DNA from: an uncultured Bacteroidales bacterium
GTDB taxonomy: Bacteria; Bacteroidota; Bacteroidia; Bacteroidales; UBA932
Direction: 5' to 3'
DNA: 64,000 nt
Assembly (NCBI GenBank): GCA_905235995.1
Contig: CAJONI010000020.1
Coordinates: 1 to 64,000, forward strand
In this document: positions 43,715 through 51,867 of the stretch, piece after piece
Layout of the letters: each line of letters opens with the position of its first letter
How positions within the stretch are numbered: the stretch's first letter is position 1
Translations under genes and position numbers: made by a program
Notes under the pieces: model-generated
Database searches by the model: none
Told to the model about the DNA's origin: nothing
The model's input: only the letters and a program-made list of their open reading frames with translations

Positions 43715-44116
43715 ATGGCATCCATCTTCAGCCGTATAGTGGCCGGTGAGATCCCGTCCTACAAGGTAGCGGAAGACGACCGTTACTACGCCTTCCTCGA
43801 CATCAACCCTCTGGCGGAAGGCCATACCCTCGTCATCCCCAAGAAGGAAGTCGACTATATCTTCGACCTTGACCCCGAGACCTATGCCGGTCTCTGGCAG
43901 TTCGCCGCCCGCGTGGCCAAGGCCGTGGAGGCTGCCATCCCCTGCAAGAGGGTGGGCGTGGCCGTGCTGGGCATGGAAGTGCCCCACGCCCATATCCACC
44001 TGGTGCCCCTCCAGACCGAAGGCGACCTGGATTTCCGCAAACAGAAAAAACAACTCACTCCGCAGCGCTTCGCCGAGATAGCATCAGGCATAGCCGCTGC
44101 CTTCAATCAAGGATAA
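43715..44116 (+). CDS. HIT-family nucleotide hydrolase
   Basis: A 133-residue histidine-triad protein (SIFSRIVAGEIPSYKVAEDD; catalytic HAHIHLVPL near residue 92). HIT proteins hydrolyse AMP-linked phosphoramidates such as adenylyl amino acids. It lies between greA and a lipoprotein gene in a compact plus-strand run. Confidence 0.92.
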   Translation: MASIFSRIVAGEIPSYKVAEDDRYYAFLDINPLAEGHTLVIPKKEVDYIFDLDPETYAGLWQFAARVAKAVEAAIPCKRVGVAVLGMEVPHAHIHLVPLQTEGDLDFRKQKKQLTPQRFAEIASGIAAAFNQG

Positions 44117-44121
44117 GACCG

Positions 44122-45258
44122 ATGAAACGCTGGATGCTCTGGGCCTCCGCCCTGCTCCTGGCCGCAGCCTGCGACCAAACCCCCGTCGCACGCGTCAGCG
44201 CGACTGTCGAAAAAGCCAAGGATTCTTCCATTGTACTCCAGAAGCTGAACTACAACCGGCTTCTGCCTGTCGACACCATCCGCACCGATGCGACCGGACA
44301 TTTCGACTACAAGATCAAGCTCAAGGGCAACGAGCCCTACTTCTACTACCTCTACCTGGGCGGCGAACCCATCGCTTCGATGGTGCTGCTCCCCTCCGAC
44401 AAGGTGACAGTCACAGTCCCCGGGGAAGGACCCTTCGTAATCGAAGGTTCGGAAGAATCGTCCCTCTTCCAGCAGGTCAACGACGCTTTCGCGGTGGCTT
44501 CGGCCCGGATGGCGGCATTGTCCGACTCGGTCGGTGAAGAGAGTTCCGACGCCGAGATCCAGGCCGTGAACCGGGAGCTCAGCAAGCTGTATGTGGACTA
44601 CAAGCGCCAGGCTATCAAGCACGTGGTCACGCATCCCCGCTCCATCACCTCCGCCGTGGTGCTGTTCCAGAAGTTCAACGACGATCTCCCGGTTTTCGGA
44701 CAGGAGAGCGACGCCGTGATCTTCAAGAATGCGCTGGATTCCCTCGTGCAGGTCTATCCCCGCTCCGAGTTCGTGACCGCCCTTCGCGACGAAGTTGATG
44801 TGCGCACCCAGGGCCTTGAACTTGCGACCAAGATGAACTCGGTCTCGATGATCAGCTTTCCCGAGATCGAGATGCCCGACGTGGACGGCGTGACCCGTAA
44901 GCTCTCCGACCTGGAGGGTCAGGTGATAATCCTCTCGTTCTGGAGCGTTGGTCAGACGGAGCACAAGGTGTTCAACGTCGACCTGGCCGAGCTTTACCGC
45001 AAGTATCACGACAGTGGCCTCGAGATCTACCAGGTGGGTCTCGACATCGACAAGCCTCAGTGGGCTGCGACAGTCAAGAGCCAGCAGCTTCCCTGGATCA
45101 GCGTCAACGACGGCCGTGGGATCCAGTCCCTGTCGGTGGCAAGCTACAACGTCGACCACGTCCCGGCCATGTTCGTGTTCAACCGTCAGGGCGATATCGT
45201 GGGCACCGACGTGTTCGAGCCGGAGGAGTTGGAGCAGCTCGTACGCTCTGTGCTGTAA
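44122..45258 (+). CDS. TlpA-like thioredoxin-fold lipoprotein without redox cysteines
   Basis: A 378-residue lipoprotein (lipobox LLAAAC). Residues 25-125 look like DUF4369. A helical middle part follows, and residues 245-378 form an AhpC/TSA/TlpA-like thioredoxin domain (SFPEIEMPDVDGVTRKLSDL; QVIILSFWSVGQTEH). At the site where thioredoxins have CxxC this protein has VGQT, and the only cysteine is the lipidated one, so it cannot be a disulfide reductase. It may be a binding or scaffold protein. It is the last gene after greA-HIT. Confidence 0.85.
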   Translation: MKRWMLWASALLLAAACDQTPVARVSATVEKAKDSSIVLQKLNYNRLLPVDTIRTDATGHFDYKIKLKGNEPYFYYLYLGGEPIASMVLLPSDKVTVTVPGEGPFVIEGSEESSLFQQVNDAFAVASARMAALSDSVGEESSDAEIQAVNRELSKLYVDYKRQAIKHVVTHPRSITSAVVLFQKFNDDLPVFGQESDAVIFKNALDSLVQVYPRSEFVTALRDEVDVRTQGLELATKMNSVSMISFPEIEMPDVDGVTRKLSDLEGQVIILSFWSVGQTEHKVFNVDLAELYRKYHDSGLEIYQVGLDIDKPQWAATVKSQQLPWISVNDGRGIQSLSVASYNVDHVPAMFVFNRQGDIVGTDVFEPEELEQLVRSVL

Positions 45259-45266
45259 GTTTTCCG

Positions 45267-45944
45267 CTAAAGGACTGACTTCTTGCTGATTCCGGCGACG
45301 AAGTCTTTCAGATAGAAGGGTTCAAAGTACGCAACGTCTTTGAACTCTTTTTTTTGCAGCTGCGCCAGGGCCGGAGCGGCCATTGCTGTGGCAAGCGGAT
45401 GACAGGACTGGAAGCGGGCGTTGGGGTGATGGCAGACCGCCTGGAACTTCTCTGCGCCTGTACCTATGAAGAGCACGGTTCCGGCGTCCAGCAGTTCGCG
45501 GAAACTGTCTTCATCGAGGATTTTGGCTTCGGTTCCGTCCAGTTTGGTCCCCTTTGTGTCGAAGGTGGCGCAGTAAACTTCCATCCTTCGGGCGTCTATC
45601 ATGGAGACTATGCGTTCCGCTGGTATTTCTGCCTGCAGCGCGAGGATCTGGAGGGTGTCTACGCCCAGCAGCGGCTTGCAGGCGCCGAAGCAGATACCCT
45701 TGGCGGTCGATACGCCCACCCGGAGGCCGGTGTAGGAACCCGGTCCTTCGCTGACGGCGACGGCGTCAAGCTCCGAGGCGGTGATGCCGGCTTCGTCAAG
45801 CACTTCCTTGATATAGGGGGCGAGCATGGCCGACTGGCGTCGCGGGGTCTCGTCTATCCGGCTGGCCAGTATCCCGGCGCCGCAGGAGATGGCTGCGGAG
45901 CAGCTCTCCGTGCTGGTTTCTATCATCAGTATCCGTTCATTCAT
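45267..45944 (-). CDS. tsaB: tRNA threonylcarbamoyladenosine complex subunit TsaB
   Basis: A 225-residue ASKHA-fold protein (ILMIETSTESCSAAI; AVSEGPGSYTGLRVGVSTAKG). TsaB supports TsaD in adding threonylcarbamoyl to A37 of ANN-decoding tRNAs. It lies 11 bp downstream of the adaptor gene of the peptide-export locus and may be read with it, although it belongs to a different process. Confidence 0.93.
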   Translation of the reverse strand: MNERILMIETSTESCSAAISCGAGILASRIDETPRRQSAMLAPYIKEVLDEAGITASELDAVAVSEGPGSYTGLRVGVSTAKGICFGACKPLLGVDTLQILALQAEIPAERIVSMIDARRMEVYCATFDTKGTKLDGTEAKILDEDSFRELLDAGTVLFIGTGAEKFQAVCHHPNARFQSCHPLATAMAAPALAQLQKKEFKDVAYFEPFYLKDFVAGISKKSVL

Positions 45945-45955
45945 GCTTCTCGCAT

Positions 45956-47092
45956 TTATTTGACCTTGAGCCTTTTGCCTTCCGTGATCCTCTGGGATAC
46001 GGCCTCCGGGGGACCAGTGACCACCTGGTCGTCTTCCTGCAGTCCGTCCCGGATCTCGATCCGGTCCAGTTCCTGGATGCCGGTCACCACCTTCCGTGCC
46101 CGTGCGGTGCGACCTTCTTCCACAATCCAGACATACTCCTGTCTGTCCCGGGTGAAGATGCAGGTGACCGGAAGTGTGAGGCAGTCGTGCCTCCGGTCAG
46201 TGACAATCTTCACGGCTGCGGACATACCGGGCAGGAACTTCGCGGAATCGGGCTTCAGCTCAATCCGGACGCCAAAGTTAGCAACTTTTGCAGAATTGGC
46301 AAGCTGTGTGACGACCCCACGGAACTGCCTGCGGGGGTAGGCGTCTATCTCCACTATGGCACTGTCGCGGGGTTCTATCCTTACTATGTCGTTTTCGCCG
46401 ACATCGACCGCTACCTCCATCCGGCTGAAATCCGCAATGCGGAAGAGTTCGGTTCCGCTCATCTGACTCGTTCCGACCACCCTTTCCCCCTTCTCCACGT
46501 TCATACGGGAGACTATGCCGTCCATCGGGGCATACACAGTGGTTTTCAGCAGGTTCTCCCTGGCTTCATTGAGCTGGGCCTCCCCGCTGCGGATGGCGTA
46601 TTCAGCTGCCCGAAGGCTGCTTCTTGCTATGTCCAGTTCCGTCTGCGACTGCTGCAGTTCGGCGGCGGAGATGGCGTTGAGCTCATAGAGTCTCCTGTTG
46701 CGCTCGTGGTTGGAGCGGGCCTGCCGCTCTTCGGCTCTCTGCCGCGCGTATTGAGCCTTGAGCGTGCCCAGGGAAGCGTTGGCCTGGTCGACCTGCGAGA
46801 GATAGAGGTCCTGCCGTATCTTGAGGATCAGGTCGCCGGTCTTTACCGAATCGCCCTCTCCTGCGAAAATGTCGACCACTTCACCGGAAACGTCCGGCGT
46901 GATCTTCACCTCCACCACGGGGCGGATGGTGCCTGAGGCCGGAACCGATTCCACCATGTCGGCCCTTGTGGCATGCCCGGCCTCGACTTCCAGCCTTGCA
47001 TCGTTTCCCGGACGCAGGCTGAGCAGCAGTAGCAGGGAAAGGGCTCCCAGCAGCCACTTCTGCCATTTTTCAAGCGGAAAGATGCGTATCAT
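45956..47092 (-). CDS. Periplasmic adaptor (membrane fusion) protein of the peptide exporter
   Basis: A 378-residue HlyD/RND-type adaptor. One N-terminal membrane segment (WLLGALSLLLLLSL) is followed by a barrel-sandwich/lipoyl part (GTIRPVVEVKITPDVSGEVVDIF), a long alpha-hairpin (about 95-200) and beta-barrel parts (YAPMDGIVSRMNVEKGERVVG). It would join the inner-membrane ABC transporter to the TolC protein. It starts with ATG 47092, overlapping the tolC-like gene by 4 bp. No RND pump or MacB gene is present, so the C39 transporter is its likely partner. Confidence 0.85.
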   Translation of the reverse strand: MIRIFPLEKWQKWLLGALSLLLLLSLRPGNDARLEVEAGHATRADMVESVPASGTIRPVVEVKITPDVSGEVVDIFAGEGDSVKTGDLILKIRQDLYLSQVDQANASLGTLKAQYARQRAEERQARSNHERNRRLYELNAISAAELQQSQTELDIARSSLRAAEYAIRSGEAQLNEARENLLKTTVYAPMDGIVSRMNVEKGERVVGTSQMSGTELFRIADFSRMEVAVDVGENDIVRIEPRDSAIVEIDAYPRRQFRGVVTQLANSAKVANFGVRIELKPDSAKFLPGMSAAVKIVTDRRHDCLTLPVTCIFTRDRQEYVWIVEEGRTARARKVVTGIQELDRIEIRDGLQEDDQVVTGPPEAVSQRITEGKRLKVK

Positions 47093-48390
47093 GGCCTGTA
47101 GCGTTCCAGCAGCTTGAGCTGGAAGAGATACTGCCATTTCGCCTGGAGAAAGTCGGAAACGGCCTTGAAATGATTGTTTCGGGCTACTATATAGTCGAGA
47201 GCGGTAGCCGCGCCGAGGTTGTATTTGGCTTCCGTGACATCGAGCAGGTTCTGCATGGCGCGGAGCTTCTCTTCAGACGAGAGGTATTTCTGGCAGCAGT
47301 TCTCGGCTTCTATCGCGGCGCTGCGTACCTCTTCCTCCACGCCGCTGCGGGCCTTCTCAAGTTGCAGTGCAGCCCTGTCGGCGGCTCTCTGGCTGCGCCG
47401 GACTTCGGAGATGGTCTGCATGGAGTTGAAGACAGGGATGTCGAGCTGGATGGTCAGGGAAGGGTTGCGGTTCTCCTCGAACTGTGTCCCGAACCTGCTG
47501 TCGGCTGCGCTGCTGTAGTAAGTTCCGTAACTGGCGCCCAGACGCAGGCTGGGGTAGAGTGCGGCCTTTGCCCGGGCCTCGTGGTGCCGGCTTTCCGCAA
47601 GGCGTGCGCGGGCGCTCAGGATCCTGGGATCCCCCTGCACATAGTCTTCGACCTGAGTTTCGGTGATTACCGGAATCCTCCGCGCTATGGAATCCTGCCC
47701 GAACGCTTCGCCGGCGGTAAAAGTGGTTTCGCCAGGAAGGTTCATCAGTCGGGTGAGCGTGAGCGTGGCCGTGCGGACCTGGCAGGCGGCGTCGACCATC
47801 GCAGCCTTTTCCGAGGCGACCTGCGCCTCGATCTCGTCGAGGGCGCTCTTGGGCTGGCTGCCCGTCTCCACCAGGGAAGCCGTCCGTTCGCGCTGCAGCA
47901 CTATGGTCGCATGACGCTCGCAGGCGTAGGCGTGGATCTGCCTGGCCAGCATGAGCTGGAGATATGCCCGGGTCACGTCGAGAGTCAGGCTCTGCTGCAG
48001 GTTGTCGGTATCGTGCCGTGCGGCTGAAGCGGCAAGCCAGGCTGCCTGGCTTCCATGGTACCCCGCCAGCCCGTCGAACAGGGTGACGGAAGCGTTTATC
48101 GAAGCTCCGGTGGCATGTGTCAGTTTGTTGCGGATAATTATAAGTTCCTGCATGTCAACGCTTCTGCCCCAGTTGAGCTCTTCGCCTACGCTTACGCTGA
48201 GCGCGGGCAGCATGGCCCACTGGCGCTGTTTCCATTCGTCCTGGCGTGCAGCGGTTTCGAGCCTCTGCTCCCGCAGGCTCAGGTTATGCTCGAGGGCATA
48301 GCTTATGCAGCGGTCGAGAGACCAGCTCTCCTGGGCGCCTGAAGGCCATGCCGAGGCAGCCAGGAACATTATGACGAGTAGTGTCTTCAT
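47089..48390 (-). CDS. TolC-family outer membrane efflux protein
   Basis: A 433-residue outer-membrane channel protein. It has a signal peptide (KTLLVIMFLAASAWPSGAQ) and two OEP repeats; the family features SLDRCISYALEHNLSLREQRLE and LGAATALDYIVARNNHFKAVSDF are clear. It forms the exit duct for the exporter. The track start (48552) runs back through the small peptide gene in another frame; ATG 48390 starts the signal peptide. A stable hairpin lies 11 bases upstream. Confidence 0.88.
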   Translation of the reverse strand: MKTLLVIMFLAASAWPSGAQESWSLDRCISYALEHNLSLREQRLETAARQDEWKQRQWAMLPALSVSVGEELNWGRSVDMQELIIIRNKLTHATGASINASVTLFDGLAGYHGSQAAWLAASAARHDTDNLQQSLTLDVTRAYLQLMLARQIHAYACERHATIVLQRERTASLVETGSQPKSALDEIEAQVASEKAAMVDAACQVRTATLTLTRLMNLPGETTFTAGEAFGQDSIARRIPVITETQVEDYVQGDPRILSARARLAESRHHEARAKAALYPSLRLGASYGTYYSSAADSRFGTQFEENRNPSLTIQLDIPVFNSMQTISEVRRSQRAADRAALQLEKARSGVEEEVRSAAIEAENCCQKYLSSEEKLRAMQNLLDVTEAKYNLGAATALDYIVARNNHFKAVSDFLQAKWQYLFQLKLLERYRP

Positions 48391-48400
48391 GGCTAAGAAT

Positions 48401-48422
48401 GGGTCTCTCCGAAGAGAGACCC
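48401..48422 (-). promoter_or_regulatory. UUCG-tetraloop hairpin between peptide genes and the TolC gene
   Basis: On the minus strand a perfect 9-bp stem (GGGTCTCTC with GAGAGACCC) is closed by TTCG, giving the very stable C(UUCG)G loop. It lies 12 bases after the stop of the 50-residue peptide and is not followed by a U-tract. It may protect the upstream peptide mRNA from 3' exonucleases or partly stop transcription. Confidence 0.75.
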
Positions 48423-48434
48423 TGTCCTTGGTGA

Positions 48435-48587
48435 TCAAATGGTAGGCTCTCTCTTGAAGAGGAAGATCGTCCCGATGAAACGGGCGATGACCCCAATGAT
48501 ATAGCCGATAGTGTAGAGCGCGTCCTGCGCTTTCTTGTCCACACCGCCCCATACCAGGGCGGCTTCATTCATTGCGAGTTCCCTCAT
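48435..48587 (-). CDS. Double-glycine leader peptide precursor 2 (bacteriocin-like)
   Basis: A 50-residue peptide, absent from the ORF track. Its first 15 residues, MRELAMNEAALVWGG, form a leader with conserved hydrophobic spacing ending in Gly-Gly. Cleavage there would release 35 residues with net charge about +2 and a central membrane-type stretch (YTIGYIIGVIARFIGTIFLF) with GxxxG-like spacing, as in two-peptide bacteriocins. GGAGG lies eight bases before the ATG. It follows precursor 1 by 12 bp and is in the same locus as the C39 transporter that would process it. No known bacteriocin family was recognised. Confidence 0.8.
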   Translation of the reverse strand: MRELAMNEAALVWGGVDKKAQDALYTIGYIIGVIARFIGTIFLFKREPTI

Positions 48588-48599
48588 GGCGGTGTCCTC

Positions 48600-48806
48600 C
48601 TAGGAAATCAGCGTGGTGCTACCCAGGAAGCCGTCCTTGAGTCCCTTCAATAAATTCGGCAGATAATCGGCAATCGTGTCGATAAGATTGCGGATTTTCT
48701 CGAAGATGGTGGCGAACGTCGACTTGCTGGCGCCTCCACGCATCTGGAGTTCGGAAGAATCCAATTCTCTCAAACCCCTTCCATACATCTTGATAGTTTC
48801 TTCCAT
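48600..48806 (-). CDS. Double-glycine leader peptide precursor 1 (bacteriocin-like)
   Basis: A 68-residue peptide. The 25-residue leader ends LRELDSSELQMRGG and shares the REL...E...GG pattern with precursor 2. Cleavage would release 43 residues, weakly cationic (about +1), predicted as amphipathic helix (FEKIRNLIDTIADYLPNLLK). There are no cysteines, so neither disulfides nor lanthionines are expected. The C39 transporter gene ends 67 bp upstream on the same strand. Alternative start: Met7. Confidence 0.82.
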   Translation of the reverse strand: MEETIKMYGRGLRELDSSELQMRGGASKSTFATIFEKIRNLIDTIADYLPNLLKGLKDGFLGSTTLIS

Positions 48807-48873
48807 CTGTGTGGGTTTTTTTGGTTTTTTCCAGCCTTTCAGGTGTCTGGAACCGACCTTTCCGTGCGCACGG

Positions 48874-50943
48874 TTATGTTTTCATATGAATTTTTTTCTC
48901 GGCTATGGCGGCGTTGCCGTCGTTGTGCGTGATCATCAGCACCGTCCCGCCTTCGTCACGGAATCTTACGACCCGCCTGAGCAGTACCTCCTGCGACGCC
49001 GGATCGAGCGAGGCGGTAGCCTCGTCGAGTATCAGGACTGCCGGTTCGCGGTATATGGCGCGGGCCAGGGCTATGCGTTGCCTTTGTCCTCCGGAGAGCG
49101 TGCAGCCGCGCTCCCCCACGCGCGTGAACAGCCCCATCGGGAGCTCACGTACCATCGGCCCGAGATCCAGTTCTTCCAGCAGGCGTACCACCCGTTCCAC
49201 GTCGGGCGAAGGATCCATGCAGGCGATATTGTCGAGCAGGGTGCCGTTGACCAGCACGGGGTCCTGCGGAACGATGGACACGAAGCGGCGCCATGCTTCC
49301 AGGCTGTAGAGCCGTATGTCGTGCGGCCCGAGCCTTATCGTGCCGGAATCCACCTTGTAGTCGCGCATCAGCAGGGCTGCCAGGGAACTCTTGCCGCAGC
49401 CGCTCGGCCCCTGAAGTGCGGTGATACGGCCTGCTTCAAGGGTGAGATTGAAGCCCTGGAGCAGCTTGTTGCCGCCGGGGTAGGAAAAATCTATGTTATC
49501 GAAGACCAGGTCGTCTCCGACCCTGGGCTCGAAGCCTTCGATGCCTTCGTCCTCCGGCGGAAGCAGGGTGATGTCGTTGAGGCGTTCCCAGGCTATCCGG
49601 GCTTCGGTCCAGGTGGCTCCCACTCCTACAAGCTCGCTCAGGGGGGAGGAAAACCATGAAGTGAGTGAGTAGAAAGATACGAGTGCCCCTACCGTGAGCG
49701 AGCCGGAGAAGATATAGCTGGAACCTGCGGTCAACAGGGTCAGTGTCAGAAGTTTGGAGATACCGTCGGCCGCGGAGGCGAAGCCGTCGGCCCAGCGGCC
49801 GCCGCGGAAGAGCCGTCCTGCGAGCAGCCTGTATTCCTTTTCGATGCCGCGCAGCAGCCTTTCGCCCTGTCCGAAATACCGGACCACGCGTACGGCCGCG
49901 ATGCCTTCCACGGTCCTCTCTTCGAAGACAGCGGACTGTTCGATAATGTCCCTGTTCACCCTTCTGTTCACACGGTCGGCGACCAGGTACAGGACCAGAT
50001 AGACCGGAATGAATGTCAGCATGAGTAGGGAAAGCCGCCAATGGGTGGTGAACATGAGGGTGAACGAGACAAGCAGTATCAATGTGCCGGTAAGCACGGA
50101 AGAGACGCCTTCGACCAGGAACTGCCTCACCTTGGCCGCGTCGCCCACGCGTGCGTTGAGCTCTCCTGCGCCCCGCCTGACAAAGAATGAGGCAGGAAGC
50201 CGGAACAGATGCCTTAAATATTTCAATATCAGATGACTGTCGAGCGTTATGCTGAGGCGAAGGGAGTACAGCACCCTCCCGTAGCCAACCATCAGCGTGC
50301 AGAGCATGATGGCCAGCATCAGCAGTCCGAAACGGGCGAGGCCGTTGCTGTCGCCGGAAGGCAGGATATGGTCGATGATGTGCTGCAGGAAAAGTGCGGT
50401 GCAGATTCCGGCGACTATGTAGACCAGCGAACCCGCCAGCATCAGGGCGAACTCCCGGGCTGAGAGCGCCCGCAGGCATGAGAACACTGAGGTCCGTGCC
50501 GGGACGGGAGTCTCACGACCGGTGCGGTCAGGGTCGGGCGACATTGTTACAAGGTATCCGGTCCAGGCTTCCCTCAGTTGCGACGCCGGCATCCTGACCA
50601 TCTTGCCGAAGGACGGGTCCATTATGCGTGCGTGGGTGGGGGAGAGGGAGTAGAGGACTACGAAATGAAGGTCTCCGAGGTGGTTTACCACGTGTAGCAT
50701 GACCGGGTCGGACAGTCCGGCGAGGCTGTCGAGGCTGCGTTCGTCAGACTTGTAGGCGCCGGCCTTGAAACCGAGTTCCCTGCATGCGTCGAGCACTCCC
50801 TTGATGCTGGTCCCGGCCAGGGACGTCCCCGATGCTTCCCGGATGGAGGTCAGGGGGATGTCGATGCCGTAGTGCCTGGCTATCGAGGCCATGCATGCTG
50901 CCGCGCAGTCGGAAGGGTCGTGTTGTCTGATGTTCTTGCGCAT
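48874..50943 (-). CDS. Peptidase-containing ABC transporter (C39) for GG-leader peptides
   Basis: A 689-residue PCAT. The N-terminal C39 peptidase (1-135) has a complete site: Gln7, Cys13 (DPSDCAAAC), His93 (HFVVLY) and Asp109 (DPSFG). A six-helix membrane domain spans about 155-445. The ATPase domain has Walker A GPSGCGKSSL, signature LSGGQRQRIALARA, Walker B VLILDEATASLD and the switch His in MITHND. PCATs cut leaders after Gly-Gly and export the mature peptide using ATP. The two GG peptides directly downstream are its obvious substrates, with the adaptor and TolC completing the path. Confidence 0.93.
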   Translation of the reverse strand: MRKNIRQHDPSDCAAACMASIARHYGIDIPLTSIREASGTSLAGTSIKGVLDACRELGFKAGAYKSDERSLDSLAGLSDPVMLHVVNHLGDLHFVVLYSLSPTHARIMDPSFGKMVRMPASQLREAWTGYLVTMSPDPDRTGRETPVPARTSVFSCLRALSAREFALMLAGSLVYIVAGICTALFLQHIIDHILPSGDSNGLARFGLLMLAIMLCTLMVGYGRVLYSLRLSITLDSHLILKYLRHLFRLPASFFVRRGAGELNARVGDAAKVRQFLVEGVSSVLTGTLILLVSFTLMFTTHWRLSLLMLTFIPVYLVLYLVADRVNRRVNRDIIEQSAVFEERTVEGIAAVRVVRYFGQGERLLRGIEKEYRLLAGRLFRGGRWADGFASAADGISKLLTLTLLTAGSSYIFSGSLTVGALVSFYSLTSWFSSPLSELVGVGATWTEARIAWERLNDITLLPPEDEGIEGFEPRVGDDLVFDNIDFSYPGGNKLLQGFNLTLEAGRITALQGPSGCGKSSLAALLMRDYKVDSGTIRLGPHDIRLYSLEAWRRFVSIVPQDPVLVNGTLLDNIACMDPSPDVERVVRLLEELDLGPMVRELPMGLFTRVGERGCTLSGGQRQRIALARAIYREPAVLILDEATASLDPASQEVLLRRVVRFRDEGGTVLMITHNDGNAAIAEKKIHMKT

Positions 50944-51029
50944 CTCAGTTTCAGGTATAAAAGAGGGAGCTCTCCGTCACTGGTCTCCTCGCCCATTGAG
51001 ACATCTCGCTCACTGCTCCCTCGGGAATT

Positions 51030-51185
51030 CTATAGGAATAAAAAGACCGACAGGACGGACAGTACGAGGGTTGCCGTTAGCAGAAGTGCATACAGAAAGC
51101 CAGAGGTGGTGAAGGAATCGGGCAGGAGATGCCGTACGGTCACGTCCAGGTCGGTCAGGGGGTGCATCCGGGGTTCGCGTTCCAT
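51030..51185 (-). CDS. 51-residue single-pass membrane peptide (possible immunity or accessory)
   Basis: A short reading frame missing from the track. MEREPRMHPLTDLDVTVRHL is polar, and the last 22 residues (FLYALLLTATLVLSVLSVFL and following) form one membrane helix. It lies 86 bp upstream of the C39 transporter on the same strand and is the first candidate gene of the locus. Small membrane proteins beside bacteriocin exporters are often immunity proteins; that is inference here. It has no GG leader, so it is not a third substrate. Only the position, strand and helix support its reality. Confidence 0.5.
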   Translation of the reverse strand: MEREPRMHPLTDLDVTVRHLLPDSFTTSGFLYALLLTATLVLSVLSVFLFL

Positions 51186-51285
51186 GTCGCTCGGTTTTTG
51201 TTTCCGAGTGCAAAGTTCGGCAGCGCGAACGGATTAGCGCCCGCAAAAGAGCAAAATCTCACCTGGGTGAGAAAAAAGAAAAAAA

Positions 51286-51786
51286 TTAAATTTTTACCTG
51301 CTGGAAAAGTTCCTGGAAACGGGGGAAAACCTCCCGCGAAAGATTGAGCAGGGCGGGGTAGAAGCGCGACTCCTGAAGCTTCTCTTTCGGTATGAATTCC
51401 ACGATGTTATTGGCAGAATCGATCAGGTATACGATAACCGAGGCGGCCAGGGCGAACAGGCAGAAAGTCATCACGATCCCGAGCAGCCTGTTGAGCCAGC
51501 CCAGGAGAGAAATCTTGATAATTTTTTCGACGATTCGCCCCAACATGCTTAAAAGCACCGCAATTACAAAAAAGACAAGGATGAAGGAAACGGCTTTGGC
51601 CCAGAAATCTGACATCCCGGCGCTCTCCGGAAACCATTGCGCCACCTGTGGGGCGAAACGGAGGGAGAGAGTGATGCCGAAATAGAGGACGGCGATTGCG
51701 ACCAGTTGCCTGACAAGTCCGTTCCTGATTCCGAACCAGAGGACCGGCAGGAAACAGCAAACGATGACGATATCGACTATGCCCAT
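51286..51786 (-). CDS. cvpA: CvpA-family membrane protein
   Basis: A 166-residue inner-membrane protein with four hydrophobic segments (starting IVDIVIVCCFLPVLWFGIRNG; SFILVFFVIAVLLSMLGRIV). The CvpA family was named from colicin V production in E. coli and is linked to envelope stress and biofilm. Its position next to the peptide-export locus is suggestive, but it faces its own TAATTTTG promoter and is separated by a small hairpin (CTCACC/GGTGAG) just after its stop codon. Confidence 0.88.
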   Translation of the reverse strand: MGIVDIVIVCCFLPVLWFGIRNGLVRQLVAIAVLYFGITLSLRFAPQVAQWFPESAGMSDFWAKAVSFILVFFVIAVLLSMLGRIVEKIIKISLLGWLNRLLGIVMTFCLFALAASVIVYLIDSANNIVEFIPKEKLQESRFYPALLNLSREVFPRFQELFQQVKI

Positions 51787-51809
51787 TTAAAGCTTGGAAT
51801 TTGCGTACC

Positions 51810-51817
51810 CAAAATTA
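51810..51817 (-). promoter_or_regulatory. -7 promoter box for cvpA
   Basis: TAATTTTG on the minus strand, 23 bases before the cvpA ATG. Confidence 0.55.
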
Positions 51818-51828
51818 GTGAATTATCG

Positions 51829-51836
51829 TATCTTTG
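51829..51836 (+). promoter_or_regulatory. -7 promoter box for ileS
   Basis: TATCTTTG, 31 bases before the ileS ATG. The short leader shows no obvious T-box structure. Confidence 0.6.
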
Positions 51837-51867
51837 CAAATTCTACGAGAATCAAAAGCAGCTCTCT

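Noticed and set aside
45956-48390. Ordinary RND multidrug efflux operon
   Set aside because: Adaptor and TolC are present but no RND pump or MacB follows. The only transporter on the same strand is the C39 ABC exporter with two GG peptides.
48284-48568. 94-residue track ORF between the peptide and TolC genes
   Set aside because: It is out of frame with both the 50-residue GG peptide and the TolC gene and covers the hairpin. The GG peptide frame explains the region better.
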